A stretch of 64,000 bases of DNA from Azotobacter paspali (GTDB lineage Bacteria; Pseudomonadota; Gammaproteobacteria; Pseudomonadales; Pseudomonadaceae). This document shows positions 36,018 to 44,829 of this stretch, piece by piece. The notes under the pieces were generated by a model, which was not told the DNA's origin, searched no databases, and worked only from the letters and a program-made list of their open reading frames with translations. The stretch's first letter is position 1; each line of letters starts with the position of its first letter. The stretch lies in NCBI RefSeq assembly GCF_042434745.1, contig NZ_JBHLSS010000141.1; one strand, written 5' to 3'. The position numbers and the translations under genes were made by a program.

Positions 36018-37175
36018 ATGACAGACACCTTCGCTACCCAGTGCCCACACTGCCGGACCCGTTTCCGCGTCAACCGCGCGCAGCTCGATGCCGCCCGCGG
36101 CGCGGTACGCTGCGGTTCCTGTCTGCGGGTATTCAACGCCGCCGAGCATCTGATCGAGCGACCGGCCCACGCCGAGGCGCCGAGCAGCGCGGCGCCGACC
36201 ACCACGCCCCCGGTAGCGCCGCCCGCCGAGATCCGTTCGGCGCCCCCCCCGGCCCACAGGGATTACGACGAATTCGACCTGGGCAATCTGGATCTGGACA
36301 CCCTCGACCTGGACGAGGAACTGGCCAAGCTGGAAAGCCAGGAGCGCCAGTTGAGGGCGACGCCGCAGAGCACCGACGCAGCGGCGCCAGACCAGACCGC
36401 GCCCCGTACACGACCAGCCCCCGTCGAACCACAGTTGCCGCCGACCAGCAGCCTACTCGTCATACCGAGCGGTCAGGGCGAACGCCCCGAGCCGCCCCTG
36501 ACCCTGGAACCGCACGTCGCCCGGGACGAGCCGCGTCGCTCAGCGTCTCGGGAAACACCCGCTGTCAGGGGCAAGACGCGCCAGTTTGTCCCCGCCGGCC
36601 GGCCCGCTCACGGCACGCCGGAGCGTCCTGGGGAAGGACTGCTCGAACTGGTCGACGAACCTCTTCGCCTCGATTGGCAGAAACCACGCCAACCCTGGAG
36701 ACGCCGCCTCCTCTGGATCGCCCTGAACTTGCTGGCGATCGCCATCCTGGCCGGACAATACCTCTGGCTCCACTACGATGAACTGGCCCGCCAGGACAGC
36801 TACCGGCCCTGGTTCGAGCGGCTGTGCCCCTACCTCGGCTGCAGTCTGCCGTCACGGGTCGACATCGCCCAGATCAGGAGCAGCAACCTAGTGGTGCGTA
36901 ACCATCCCGAATTTGCCGGTGCCCTGGTGGTCGACGCGATCCTCTACAACCGCGCCGCCTTCGCTCAGCCCTTCCCCCTGCTCGAACTGCGCTTCGCCGA
37001 CATCAACGGCCAGATTGTCGCCACCCGGCGCTTCAAGCCCAACGAGTACCTCGGCGGCGAGTTGGCCGGGCAGCAGGAAATGCCGCCCCAGACGCCGATC
37101 CACATCTCGCTGGAGATTCTCGACCCTGGCACACAGGCGGTGAATTACAGCCTAAGCTTTCACTCTCCAGAGTGA
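36018..37175 (+). CDS. zinc-ribbon and DUF3426 domain membrane protein
   Basis: The 385-residue protein has an MJ0042-type zinc ribbon at the N-terminus (CPHCRTRFRV and then RCGSCLRVFNA), a long low-complexity Pro/Ala/acidic linker, one membrane helix near residues 233-253 (LLWIALNLLAIAILAGQYLW) and a C-terminal DUF3426 domain (FERLCPYLGCSLPSRVDI, NDLxx-like SSNLVVRNHPEFAGALVVDA). The function is unknown. It keeps the same place, between prmA and dusB, in P. aeruginosa as I recall. Confidence 0.9.
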   Translation: MTDTFATQCPHCRTRFRVNRAQLDAARGAVRCGSCLRVFNAAEHLIERPAHAEAPSSAAPTTTPPVAPPAEIRSAPPPAHRDYDEFDLGNLDLDTLDLDEELAKLESQERQLRATPQSTDAAAPDQTAPRTRPAPVEPQLPPTSSLLVIPSGQGERPEPPLTLEPHVARDEPRRSASRETPAVRGKTRQFVPAGRPAHGTPERPGEGLLELVDEPLRLDWQKPRQPWRRRLLWIALNLLAIAILAGQYLWLHYDELARQDSYRPWFERLCPYLGCSLPSRVDIAQIRSSNLVVRNHPEFAGALVVDAILYNRAAFAQPFPLLELRFADINGQIVATRRFKPNEYLGGELAGQQEMPPQTPIHISLEILDPGTQAVNYSLSFHSPE

Positions 37176-37350
37176 CTTCGCTGCCTGGAGAGTAGCCACC
37201 GAGCTGCCCTTCGGTCATGGGCGCCTGCCTGCCCGCTGTTCATATTTTGCGCAGCGCAGCCTTTATCCATTCATAGAGAGCAGGTATCATGCTTACCCTT
37301 TTTTTACGGTCCCCGTTCGACCTGAAATCCGTCTCCAGCAGGGAAGACCT

Positions 37351-38349
37351 ATGTCGGCGGTACGCATCGGCCCCTACACTTTGCCCAACCAATTGATCCT
37401 GGCGCCCATGGCCGGTGTCACCGATCGACCGTTTCGCGCGCTGTGCCGCCGGCTCGGCGCCGGCATGACGGTTTCGGAAATGCTCACCAGCGACGTTCGC
37501 CTGTGGAATAGCCGCAAGTCGCGCCTGCGCCTGCCGCACGGCGACGAGCCGGAACCGCGCTCGGTACAAATCGCCGGCGGCGACCCGCAGCGGCTCGCCG
37601 AGGCGGCCCGGCGCAACGTAGAACTGGGCGCGCAGATCGTCGACATCAACATGGGCTGTCCGGCGAAGAAGGTCTGCAACAAGGCCGCCGGCTCGGCGCT
37701 GATGCGCGACGAGGCGTTGGTCGCCGAGATCCTCCGGGCGGTGGTGGCCGCCGTCGAGGTCCCGGTGACCCTGAAGATCCGTACCGGCTGGGACCGGGCC
37801 AACCGCAACGGGGTCGGCATCGCCCGGCTCGCCGAGCAGGCCGGCATCGCCGCCCTCGCCGTGCACGGCCGGACCCGCGCCGACCTCTATGGCGGCGCGG
37901 CTGAATACGACACCATTGCCGCCATCAAGCGGGCGGTATCGATTCCGGTGTTCGCCAACGGCGACATCGACTCGCCGGAAAAGGCCCGCCAGGTGCTCGA
38001 TGCCACCGGCGCCGACGGCCTGCTGATCGGCCGTGCGGCTCAGGGGCGGCCATGGATCTTCCGCGAGATCGAGCACTACCTGCGAACCGGCGAGCGCCTG
38101 CCGGCGATGACGACGCTCGAAGTGGAGCCCATTGTGCTGGAGCATCTGGCCGCACTGTACCGTTTCTATGGGGAGGAGCTGGGCGTTCGCATCGCCCGCA
38201 AGCACGTCGGCTGGTACCTGGCGAGCCTGCCGGACGCGCAGGAGTTTCGAGCCCAGTTCAACCGCTTGGATACCACGGACGCACAGAGCGCCCACGTGCG
38301 GCGATTCTTCGCCGAACGTCACAAAGATGGAGAAGGGGTGGCCGCATGA
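37351..38349 (+). CDS. dusB: tRNA-dihydrouridine synthase B
   Basis: The 332-residue FMN enzyme reduces uridine to dihydrouridine in tRNA. Motifs: LAPMAGVTDRPFRALCRRLG, the catalytic cysteine in DINMGCPAKKVCNKAAGSAL, KIRTGWDRANRN, and the FMN phosphate loop ADGLLIGRAAQGRPWIF. The stop overlaps the fis start by four bases (ATGA), the classical dusB-fis operon. Confidence 0.96.
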   Translation: MSAVRIGPYTLPNQLILAPMAGVTDRPFRALCRRLGAGMTVSEMLTSDVRLWNSRKSRLRLPHGDEPEPRSVQIAGGDPQRLAEAARRNVELGAQIVDINMGCPAKKVCNKAAGSALMRDEALVAEILRAVVAAVEVPVTLKIRTGWDRANRNGVGIARLAEQAGIAALAVHGRTRADLYGGAAEYDTIAAIKRAVSIPVFANGDIDSPEKARQVLDATGADGLLIGRAAQGRPWIFREIEHYLRTGERLPAMTTLEVEPIVLEHLAALYRFYGEELGVRIARKHVGWYLASLPDAQEFRAQFNRLDTTDAQSAHVRRFFAERHKDGEGVAA

Positions 38350-38666
38350 CGACGACGACCGAGACTTTAGAGAGTGGAACGACACCGGTGAGCGAAAACG
38401 CCAATCTGAAACAGCACCTGAACACACCGAGCGAGGCGGGCCAGACGCTGCGCGACAGCGTGGAAAAAGCGCTGCGCAACTACTTCGCCCATCTCGAGGG
38501 CGCTGCGGTCACGGATGTCTACAACCTGGTGCTTTCCGAAGTGGAGGCTCCCCTGCTGGAAACCGTGATGCAGTATGTCAAGGGTAACCAGACCAAAGCC
38601 TCCGAATTGCTCGGCCTGAACCGCGGCACCCTGCGCAAGAAGCTCAAGCAGTACGACCTGCTGTAG
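38346..38666 (+). CDS. fis: DNA-binding protein Fis
   Basis: The 106-residue nucleoid protein has a conserved C-terminal helix-turn-helix GNQTKASELLGLNRGTLRKK and the core FAHLEGAAVTDVYNLVLSEV that forms the dimer. Fis bends DNA and stimulates rRNA and growth-linked promoters and recombination. Translation is coupled to dusB. A strong terminator follows. Confidence 0.96.
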   Translation: MTTTTETLESGTTPVSENANLKQHLNTPSEAGQTLRDSVEKALRNYFAHLEGAAVTDVYNLVLSEVEAPLLETVMQYVKGNQTKASELLGLNRGTLRKKLKQYDLL

Positions 38667-38677
38667 CCCACCTGTCT

Positions 38678-38708
38678 GAAACGGGAGCGGCCGGACCGCT
38701 CCCGTTTC
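38678..38708 (+). terminator. intrinsic terminator after fis
   Basis: GAAACGGGAGCGG pairs with CCGCTCCCGTTTC around CCGGA, a 13-base perfect stem ending in a T-tract (TTTCC). It lies 11 bases after the fis stop. Confidence 0.9.
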
Positions 38709-38737
38709 CATTCAATCCTGTCCTGATGGAACCCGAG

Positions 38738-40345
38738 ATGACCGACCAGACTACCCGCCTTCCCGTCCGCCGCGCGCTAATTAGCGTGTCCGACAAGACC
38801 GGCGTCGTCGACTTCGCCCGCGAGCTCGCCGCTCTCGGCGTCGAGATCCTTTCCACCGGCGGCACCTTCAAGCTGCTGCGCGAGCATGGCGTCGACGCCG
38901 TAGAAGTAGCCGACTACACCGGTTTTCCGGAAATGATGGATGGTCGGGTGAAGACCCTGCATCCGAAGATCCACGGTGGCATTCTCGGCCGCCGCGATCT
39001 CGACGCGGCGGTCATGGCCGAGCACGGCATCCAGCCGATCGATCTGGTCGCGGTCAACCTCTACCCCTTCGCCGCCACCGTGGCCAAGCCCGGCTGCAGC
39101 CTCGCCGAGGCCATCGAGAACATCGACATCGGTGGACCGACCATGGTCCGCTCGGCGGCGAAGAACCACAAGGACGTCGCTATCGTGGTCAACGCCGCCG
39201 ACTACGCCAGCGTGCTCGAGAGCCTGAAGAACGGCGGCCTGACCTACGCCCAGCGCTTCGATCTGGCGCTCAGGGCCTTCGAGCACACCGCAGCCTATGA
39301 CGGCATGATCGCCAACTATCTGGGCACCATCGAACAGGGCGCCGAAACCCTTACCACCGAAGGCCGTGCCGCGTTCCCGCGTACCTTCAACAGCCAGTTC
39401 ATCAAGGCTCAGGACATGCGCTACGGCGAGAACCCGCACCAGAAGGCGGCCTTCTACGTCGAGACCGGTGCGGCCGAGGCCAGCGTGGCCACTGCCCGCC
39501 AGTTGCAGGGCAAGGAGCTGTCCTACAACAACGTGGCCGACACCGATGCCGCGCTGGAGTGCGTGAAGAGCTTCGTAAAGCCGGCTTGCGTCATCGTCAA
39601 GCACGCCAACCCCTGCGGCGTCGCCGTGGTACCGGAAGACGAGGGCGGCATCCGCAAAGCCTACGACCTGGCCTACGCCACCGACAGCGAGTCCGCCTTC
39701 GGCGGTATCATCGCCTTCAACCGAGAACTGGACGGCGCGACCGCCAGAGCCATCGTCGAGCGCCAGTTCGTCGAAGTGATCATCGCCCCCAGCGTTTCCG
39801 CTGAAGCCCGCGAGGCGGTGGCGGCCAAGGCTAACGTGCGCCTGCTCGAATGCGGCCAGTGGCCGGCCGAGCGCGCCAATGGCCTGGACTTCAAGCGCGT
39901 CAACGGCGGCCTGCTGGTGCAGAGCCGCGACATCGGCATGATCGCCGAGGCCGACCTCAAGGTCGTCACCCGGCGCGCGCCGACCGAGCGGGAAATCCAC
40001 GACCTGATCTTCGCCTGGAAGGTGGCCAAGTTCGTCAAGTCCAATGCCATCGTCTATGCCAGGAACCGCCAGACCATTGGCGTCGGCGCCGGCCAGATGA
40101 GCCGCGTCAACTCCGCGCGGATCGCCGCGATCAAAGCCGAGCACGCCGGGCTCGAGGTCGCGGGCGCGGTGATGTCGAGCGATGCCTTCTTCCCCTTCCG
40201 CGATGGCATCGACAATGCGGCCAAGGCCGGCATCACTGCGGTAATTCAGCCGGGCGGCTCGATGCGCGACAACGAGGTGATCGCCGCGGCCGACGAGGCG
40301 GGCATCGCCATGGTATTCACCGGCATGCGCCACTTCAGGCATTGA
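38738..40345 (+). CDS. purH: bifunctional AICAR transformylase/IMP cyclohydrolase
   Basis: The 535-residue protein catalyses the last two steps to IMP. The N-terminal IMP cyclohydrolase has RALISVSDKTGVVDFARELA, GTFKLLREHGVD and DGRVKTLHPKIHGGIL. The C-terminal transformylase has RYGENPHQKAAFYVE, the KHANPCGVA catalytic Lys-His stretch and SDAFFPFRDGIDNAAKAGI. ATG 38738 is the usual start; 38726 is possible. Confidence 0.96.
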   Translation: MTDQTTRLPVRRALISVSDKTGVVDFARELAALGVEILSTGGTFKLLREHGVDAVEVADYTGFPEMMDGRVKTLHPKIHGGILGRRDLDAAVMAEHGIQPIDLVAVNLYPFAATVAKPGCSLAEAIENIDIGGPTMVRSAAKNHKDVAIVVNAADYASVLESLKNGGLTYAQRFDLALRAFEHTAAYDGMIANYLGTIEQGAETLTTEGRAAFPRTFNSQFIKAQDMRYGENPHQKAAFYVETGAAEASVATARQLQGKELSYNNVADTDAALECVKSFVKPACVIVKHANPCGVAVVPEDEGGIRKAYDLAYATDSESAFGGIIAFNRELDGATARAIVERQFVEVIIAPSVSAEAREAVAAKANVRLLECGQWPAERANGLDFKRVNGGLLVQSRDIGMIAEADLKVVTRRAPTEREIHDLIFAWKVAKFVKSNAIVYARNRQTIGVGAGQMSRVNSARIAAIKAEHAGLEVAGAVMSSDAFFPFRDGIDNAAKAGITAVIQPGGSMRDNEVIAAADEAGIAMVFTGMRHFRH

Positions 40346-40454
40346 TTCCGGCCGCACTGTAAGCCGGCATCCGCGGCGTTGCCCCGGATTCCGCCAATGC
40401 TCACTGCCATCAGGCAACTGCGCTTGCCGAAGCCCAGGGCGCCCTGCATCTACC

Positions 40455-40490
40455 GGCGCCATTGCGACCTCGTGCCGAGGCGCCTTTTTT
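40455..40490 (+). terminator. intrinsic terminator between purH and purD
   Basis: GGCGCC at 40455 and the matching GGCGCC at 40479-40484, with an inner CTCG/CGAG pairing, are followed by six Ts (40485-40490). This should end the purH transcript; purD would then start from its own promoter. Confidence 0.6.
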
Positions 40491-40495
40491 CGTAG

Positions 40496-40519
40496 GGTGG
40501 ACAGCCATAGCTGTCCACC
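40496..40519. repeat. REP-like hairpin upstream of purD
   Basis: GGTGGACAGC and GCTGTCCACC pair perfectly around CATA, directly after the terminator T-run and 38 bases before the purD ATG. The core resembles the GGGTGG/CCACCC repeat near 24150. It could be a REP-type repeat or part of a purD leader. Confidence 0.55.
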
Positions 40520-40557
40520 GATCGGGCCACAAGTCCGACTCTCCCCAGGAGAACGCA

Positions 40558-41838
40558 ATGAACGTATTGATCATCGGCAGCGGCGGTCGCGAGCACGCCC
40601 TGGCCTGGAAAGTGGCGCAGGATGCGCGCGTCGAGAAGGTTTTCGTCGCGCCCGGCAACGCCGGCACCGCTACCGAAGCCAAGTGCGAGAACGTCGCCAT
40701 CGACGTGCTGGCCCTTGAGGAACTGGCCGACTTCGCCGAGAAGCATGTGCAACTGACCATCGTCGGTCCCGAGGCCCCGCTGGTGAAGGGTGTGGTCGAT
40801 CTATTCCGCGCGCGCGGCCTGGACATCTTCGGCCCAACCGCCGGCGCCGCCCAACTGGAAGGCTCCAAGGCCTTCACCAAGGACTTTTTGGCCCGCCATG
40901 ACATCCCCACGGCTGCCTACCGGAACTTCACCGAGGTCGAGCCGGCCCTGGCCTACCTGCGCGAGCAGGGCGCGCCCATCGTGGTCAAGGCCGACGGTCT
41001 GGCCGCCGGCAAGGGCGTGATCGTCGCCACGACCCTCGGGGAAGCCGAAGCCGCCGTGCGCGACATGCTCTCCGGCAATGCCTTCGGCGATGCCGGCGCC
41101 CGCGTGGTGATCGAGGAGTTTCTCGATGGCGAAGAGGCCAGCTTCATCGTCATGGTGGACGGCCAGAACGTGCTGCCGATGGCCACCAGCCAGGATCACA
41201 AGCGCGTCGGCGACGGCGACAGCGGCCCCAACACCGGCGGCATGGGCGCCTACTCTCCAGCGCCGGTGGTCACCCCCGAGGTGCACCGGCGGGTGATGGA
41301 TGAGATCATCCATCCGACCGTGCGCGGCATGGCCGCCGAGGGCAACCTCTACACTGGCTTTCTGTATGCCGGCCTGATGATCGACAAATCGGGCGCGCCC
41401 AAGGTCATCGAATTCAACTGCCGCTTCGGCGACCCGGAAACCCAGCCGGTAATGCTGCGCTTGGAATCCTCGCTGGTGCTTCTGGTCGAAGCGGCGCTCG
41501 CCAGGGCGCTGGACAAGGTCGAGGCCCGCTGGGACCCGCGCCCGACCGTGGGCGTGGTGCTGGCCGCCGACGGTTATCCGGGCGATTATGCCAAGGGTGA
41601 CACCATCGAGGGCCTGGATGCCGCCGCGCAGCTCGACGGCAAGGTGTTCCATGCCGGCACCGCGCTCAAGGACGGACGCGTCGTCACTAGCGGCGGCCGC
41701 GTGCTCTGCGCCACGGCTATCGGCACGAGCGTATCCTCCGCGCAGCAGCAGGCTTACCGCTTGGCGGAGAAAATCCGCTGGAGCGGCTGCTTCTACCGCA
41801 AGGACATCGGCCACCGCGCCATTGCCCGGGAAGGCTGA
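40558..41838 (+). CDS. purD: phosphoribosylamine-glycine ligase
   Basis: The 426-residue ATP-grasp enzyme makes GAR in purine synthesis. Signatures: MNVLIIGSGGREHALAWKVA, VGPEAPLVKGVVD, IVVKADGLAAGKGVIVATT, the ATP-grasp loop RVVIEEFLDGEEASFIVMVD and IEFNCRFGDPETQPVMLRLE. AGGAG stands seven bases before the ATG. Confidence 0.97.
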   Translation: MNVLIIGSGGREHALAWKVAQDARVEKVFVAPGNAGTATEAKCENVAIDVLALEELADFAEKHVQLTIVGPEAPLVKGVVDLFRARGLDIFGPTAGAAQLEGSKAFTKDFLARHDIPTAAYRNFTEVEPALAYLREQGAPIVVKADGLAAGKGVIVATTLGEAEAAVRDMLSGNAFGDAGARVVIEEFLDGEEASFIVMVDGQNVLPMATSQDHKRVGDGDSGPNTGGMGAYSPAPVVTPEVHRRVMDEIIHPTVRGMAAEGNLYTGFLYAGLMIDKSGAPKVIEFNCRFGDPETQPVMLRLESSLVLLVEAALARALDKVEARWDPRPTVGVVLAADGYPGDYAKGDTIEGLDAAAQLDGKVFHAGTALKDGRVVTSGGRVLCATAIGTSVSSAQQQAYRLAEKIRWSGCFYRKDIGHRAIAREG

Positions 41839-41871
41839 AAGCTTGCGATAATCGCCGAAAAACGACAGATC

Positions 41872-41907
41872 GGCCGAAAAGGCCATCGGCTGATGGCCTT
41901 TTCGGCC
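41872..41907 (+). terminator. 15-base perfect stem-loop between purD and retS
   Basis: GGCCGAAAAGGCCAT and ATGGCCTTTTCGGCC are exact complements around CGGCTG. The stem is very stable, but no clean U-run follows (ATTACC), so it is terminator-like rather than canonical. It lies just upstream of the candidate retS promoter and may insulate it from purD. Confidence 0.65.
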
Positions 41908-41908
41908 A

Positions 41909-41938
41909 TTACCTCATCTACAGACAATTGGTTATAAT
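41909..41938 (+). promoter_or_regulatory. candidate sigma-70 promoter for retS
   Basis: A perfect -10 hexamer TATAAT (41933-41938) is preceded at 18 bases by TTACCT as a weak -35. It stands between the hairpin and the retS start, in an otherwise GC-rich context, which makes a chance match less likely. The -10 call is strong, the -35 weak. Confidence 0.6.
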
Positions 41939-41968
41939 TTAGCCACTCATTTGGGAAGGGACTTCGTC

Positions 41969-44767
41969 GTGCGCCGGCCTTGGAATGCCACAATGCTCAT
42001 CGTCAGTTTGCTGCTGGTCGTACTCGCGGCTTTGCCGACCCTGGCAAGTAGCCTGCTGCGCTCGGACGAACAGTTTGGCCCGCTCGGCCCCGGCGCACCG
42101 AACGGCGACTGGCGAATCCTTTTCGACGAATCGGCCAGCCTCACCCTGAAGGATGTTATCGAGCGGCGCGACCATTTCGACCCGCTCGGCCACCGCTCCC
42201 TCATCCTGCCGGCCAACCAGGCTGCCTGGCTGCGCGTGTCCATCGCCGGGCACGACACCCCGCGCTGGATCTGGGTGTTCGCCCCGCGCGTGGACCAGGT
42301 CGACTTCTTCCTGACCAATAGGGGCGCGACGGAGCGCCGGGTCGAGACCGGAGCCATGCTCCCGGACGGCCTCTCCACGTCCGGGCAGGCTTACCTGTTC
42401 GACCTGCCGACGGACCAGACAACGCGCGAGGTCTGGCTGCGACTGGCTCCCCGGCAAGCCGCGCCGGCCTGGTTCGACTACGTGGACACCGCCGGACTGC
42501 TGGATAAGAACAAGCTGGCCTATACCCTTGGCGCGCTGATCAGCGCCCTTGCCCTCGGGATGATCTATCACCTGGTCCGTTTCGGTTACAACAGGGGGCT
42601 TTGCAATCTCTGGCTGTCGGCCATACAGGGCACGCTCCTGCTCAGTACCATCGCACATTTCGGCCTGCTCGGCGCCTGGTTGCCGCAACTCGGGCATTAC
42701 CAGATCCGGGTGGCGGATATCACCGCCCTCCTCAGCGTCCTCTTCCTGCTGCAGTTCACTCGCAGCTTCTTCGACCAGGAAGAGTCTCCACGCCTGCTCG
42801 ACTGGCTGCTGCGCGGCGAGATCACCGTGCTGACGTTGGCCGCCGTGCTAGACGGCGTCTCGCCCCACGACATGCTGCGCAGCGGGCTGATCCTGCTCGC
42901 CAGCCTGAGCGCGACCGGCTATGCCCTCTACCACTGGCTGCATGGCTATCGTCCGGCACGCCTGGCGCTGATCGGGACGCTGCTCTTCCACTTGGGTTTC
43001 AGCGCCTATTTGTCGATGCAGCTGGATTTCGGCCAGTTAGGCCCCTGCTGGCAGATCTTCGCGTTTTTCGCCTTTACCACCGCCAGCGGCCTGCTGCTCG
43101 TCTTCGCCCTGGCCGAGCGGAAGAGCAAGATCGAACGGGACCGCGCCGCCTGGCGCACCAGCGAAGCGGCGAGCAACGCCGAATTGCGCGCCAAGAGCGA
43201 ATTCCTGGCCAAGCTCAGCCATGAGATCCGCACTCCGATGAATGGCGTCCTAGGCATGACCGAACTGCTGCTCGGCACGCCGCTGACCGCCAAGCAATAC
43301 GACTATGTGCAGACGATCAACAGCTCGGGCAACGAGTTGCTCAGCCTGATCAACGACATTCTCGACATCTCCCGTCTCGAATCCGGCCAGATCGAACTGG
43401 ACGACGTGCAGTTCGACCTTAATGGCCTGATCGAGGACTGCCTGAGCATTTTCCGCGCCAAGGCGGAAAGGCGCCATGTCGAGTTGATCAGCTTCATCCA
43501 GCCGCAGGTGCCGCGAGTGATCAACGGCGACCCGACGCGGCTGCGCCAGATTCTGCTGACCCTGATCGAGAACGCCTTCCAGCAGACCGACGAAGGCGAG
43601 ATCCTGCTCAAGGTGTCGCTGGAAACTGAGGGTCCCCGGCCGAACCTGCACATCGCCGTGCAGGACACTGGGGAACCAATGCCGAACTCCAGACGCGAAG
43701 CGATGCTGAACAGCCGCGTACAAAGCAGCGACCTGCTCTCCGCCGCACAGATCGACGGCAGCCTCGGCCTGATCATCGCCCGTCAACTGATCACCCTGAT
43801 GCACGGTGTCTGCGGCATCGATGCCGGTCCGATCCGCGGCACCACGCTCTGGCTGTCGCTGCCCCTCGACCCGGCCCGCCTGGAGCATCAGGTCGCCGAC
43901 CTGGACAGCCCGCTGCAGGACGCCCGCCTGCTGGTGGTGGACGACAACGACACCTGCCGCAAGGTCCTGCTGCAGCAGTGCGGCGCTTGGGGCATGAAGG
44001 TCAGTGCGGTCTCCTCCGGCAAGGAAGCCCTGGCCCTGCTGCGCACCAAGGCCCATCTGGGGGAATACTTCGACGCGGCGCTGCTCGATCAGAACATGCC
44101 CGGCATGAGCGGCCTGCAACTGGCCCAGCGGATCAAGGAAGACCCCGGCCTGAATCACGACATCCTGCTAGTCATGCTGACCGGCCTCAGCGATGCGCCG
44201 GGACGGGTCTATACGCGCAATGCCGGCATCACCTGCAGCCTGGCCAAGCCGGTGGCGGGCTACACGCTGAAGACCACCCTCGCCGAGGAGCTCGGCAAGC
44301 GCCGGGCGGCGCAGCCAGCCGCCGGCTTGGAGGAGAATGCTCCCCTGGAAGTGCCGAGCGACTTCCGCATCCTGGTCGCCGAGGACAACAGCATCTCCAC
44401 CAAGGTCATCCGCGGCATGCTGCGCAAGCTCAACCTGCAACCGGATACCGCCAGCAACGGCAAGGAGGCCCTGCAGGCGATGAAGGCCAAGCAGTACGAC
44501 CTGGTGCTCATGGACTGCGAGATGCCGGTGCTCGACGGCTTCGCCGCCACCGAGCAGTTGCGCGCCTGGGAAGCCAGCGAACTCCGGCCGCATACGCCGA
44601 TCGTCGCGCTCACCGCGCATATCCTCAGCGAGCACCGCGAGCATGCCCAGCGGGTCGGCATGGACGGCCACCTCGCCAAGCCGGTGGAGTTATCGCAACT
44701 GCGCGCCTTGATCGAACACTGGGTCGAGCACAAGGCGGAATCCTACCGCCACGCACTTCATCCCTGA
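41969..44767 (+). CDS. retS: hybrid sensor histidine kinase RetS
   Basis: RetS represses the GacS/GacA-Rsm switch between acute (motile, type III) and chronic (biofilm) behaviour by interacting with GacS. Order: N-terminal signal/anchor, periplasmic 7TMR-DISMED2 domain (about 30-175), seven-helix membrane domain (about 185-385), HisKA with SHEIRTPMNGV, degenerate HATPase, two receiver domains (LLVVDDNDTCRK and ILVAEDNSISTK). The catalytic G1 region reads VQDTGEPMPN, lacking the second Gly. Start: GTG 41969 has GGGAAGGG eight bases upstream. Counting instead from the in-frame TTG at 41951 puts the kinase His at 424 and the first receiver Asp at 713, the numbers I recall for P. aeruginosa RetS, so that start is an alternative. 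Its place next to purD agrees. Confidence 0.93.
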   Translation: MRRPWNATMLIVSLLLVVLAALPTLASSLLRSDEQFGPLGPGAPNGDWRILFDESASLTLKDVIERRDHFDPLGHRSLILPANQAAWLRVSIAGHDTPRWIWVFAPRVDQVDFFLTNRGATERRVETGAMLPDGLSTSGQAYLFDLPTDQTTREVWLRLAPRQAAPAWFDYVDTAGLLDKNKLAYTLGALISALALGMIYHLVRFGYNRGLCNLWLSAIQGTLLLSTIAHFGLLGAWLPQLGHYQIRVADITALLSVLFLLQFTRSFFDQEESPRLLDWLLRGEITVLTLAAVLDGVSPHDMLRSGLILLASLSATGYALYHWLHGYRPARLALIGTLLFHLGFSAYLSMQLDFGQLGPCWQIFAFFAFTTASGLLLVFALAERKSKIERDRAAWRTSEAASNAELRAKSEFLAKLSHEIRTPMNGVLGMTELLLGTPLTAKQYDYVQTINSSGNELLSLINDILDISRLESGQIELDDVQFDLNGLIEDCLSIFRAKAERRHVELISFIQPQVPRVINGDPTRLRQILLTLIENAFQQTDEGEILLKVSLETEGPRPNLHIAVQDTGEPMPNSRREAMLNSRVQSSDLLSAAQIDGSLGLIIARQLITLMHGVCGIDAGPIRGTTLWLSLPLDPARLEHQVADLDSPLQDARLLVVDDNDTCRKVLLQQCGAWGMKVSAVSSGKEALALLRTKAHLGEYFDAALLDQNMPGMSGLQLAQRIKEDPGLNHDILLVMLTGLSDAPGRVYTRNAGITCSLAKPVAGYTLKTTLAEELGKRRAAQPAAGLEENAPLEVPSDFRILVAEDNSISTKVIRGMLRKLNLQPDTASNGKEALQAMKAKQYDLVLMDCEMPVLDGFAATEQLRAWEASELRPHTPIVALTAHILSEHREHAQRVGMDGHLAKPVELSQLRALIEHWVEHKAESYRHALHP

Positions 44768-44829
44768 GCGACACCTGCCGGCCGGGTGCCTGCTAGAATG
44801 CGCGCCCTTTTTTCGCCCGAGCCCGCGCC

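Noticed and set aside
38777..40558. About 590-codon open frame antisense to purH
   Set aside because: Mirror of purH codon bias; composition (His/Gly/Val-rich) is that of an antisense shadow.
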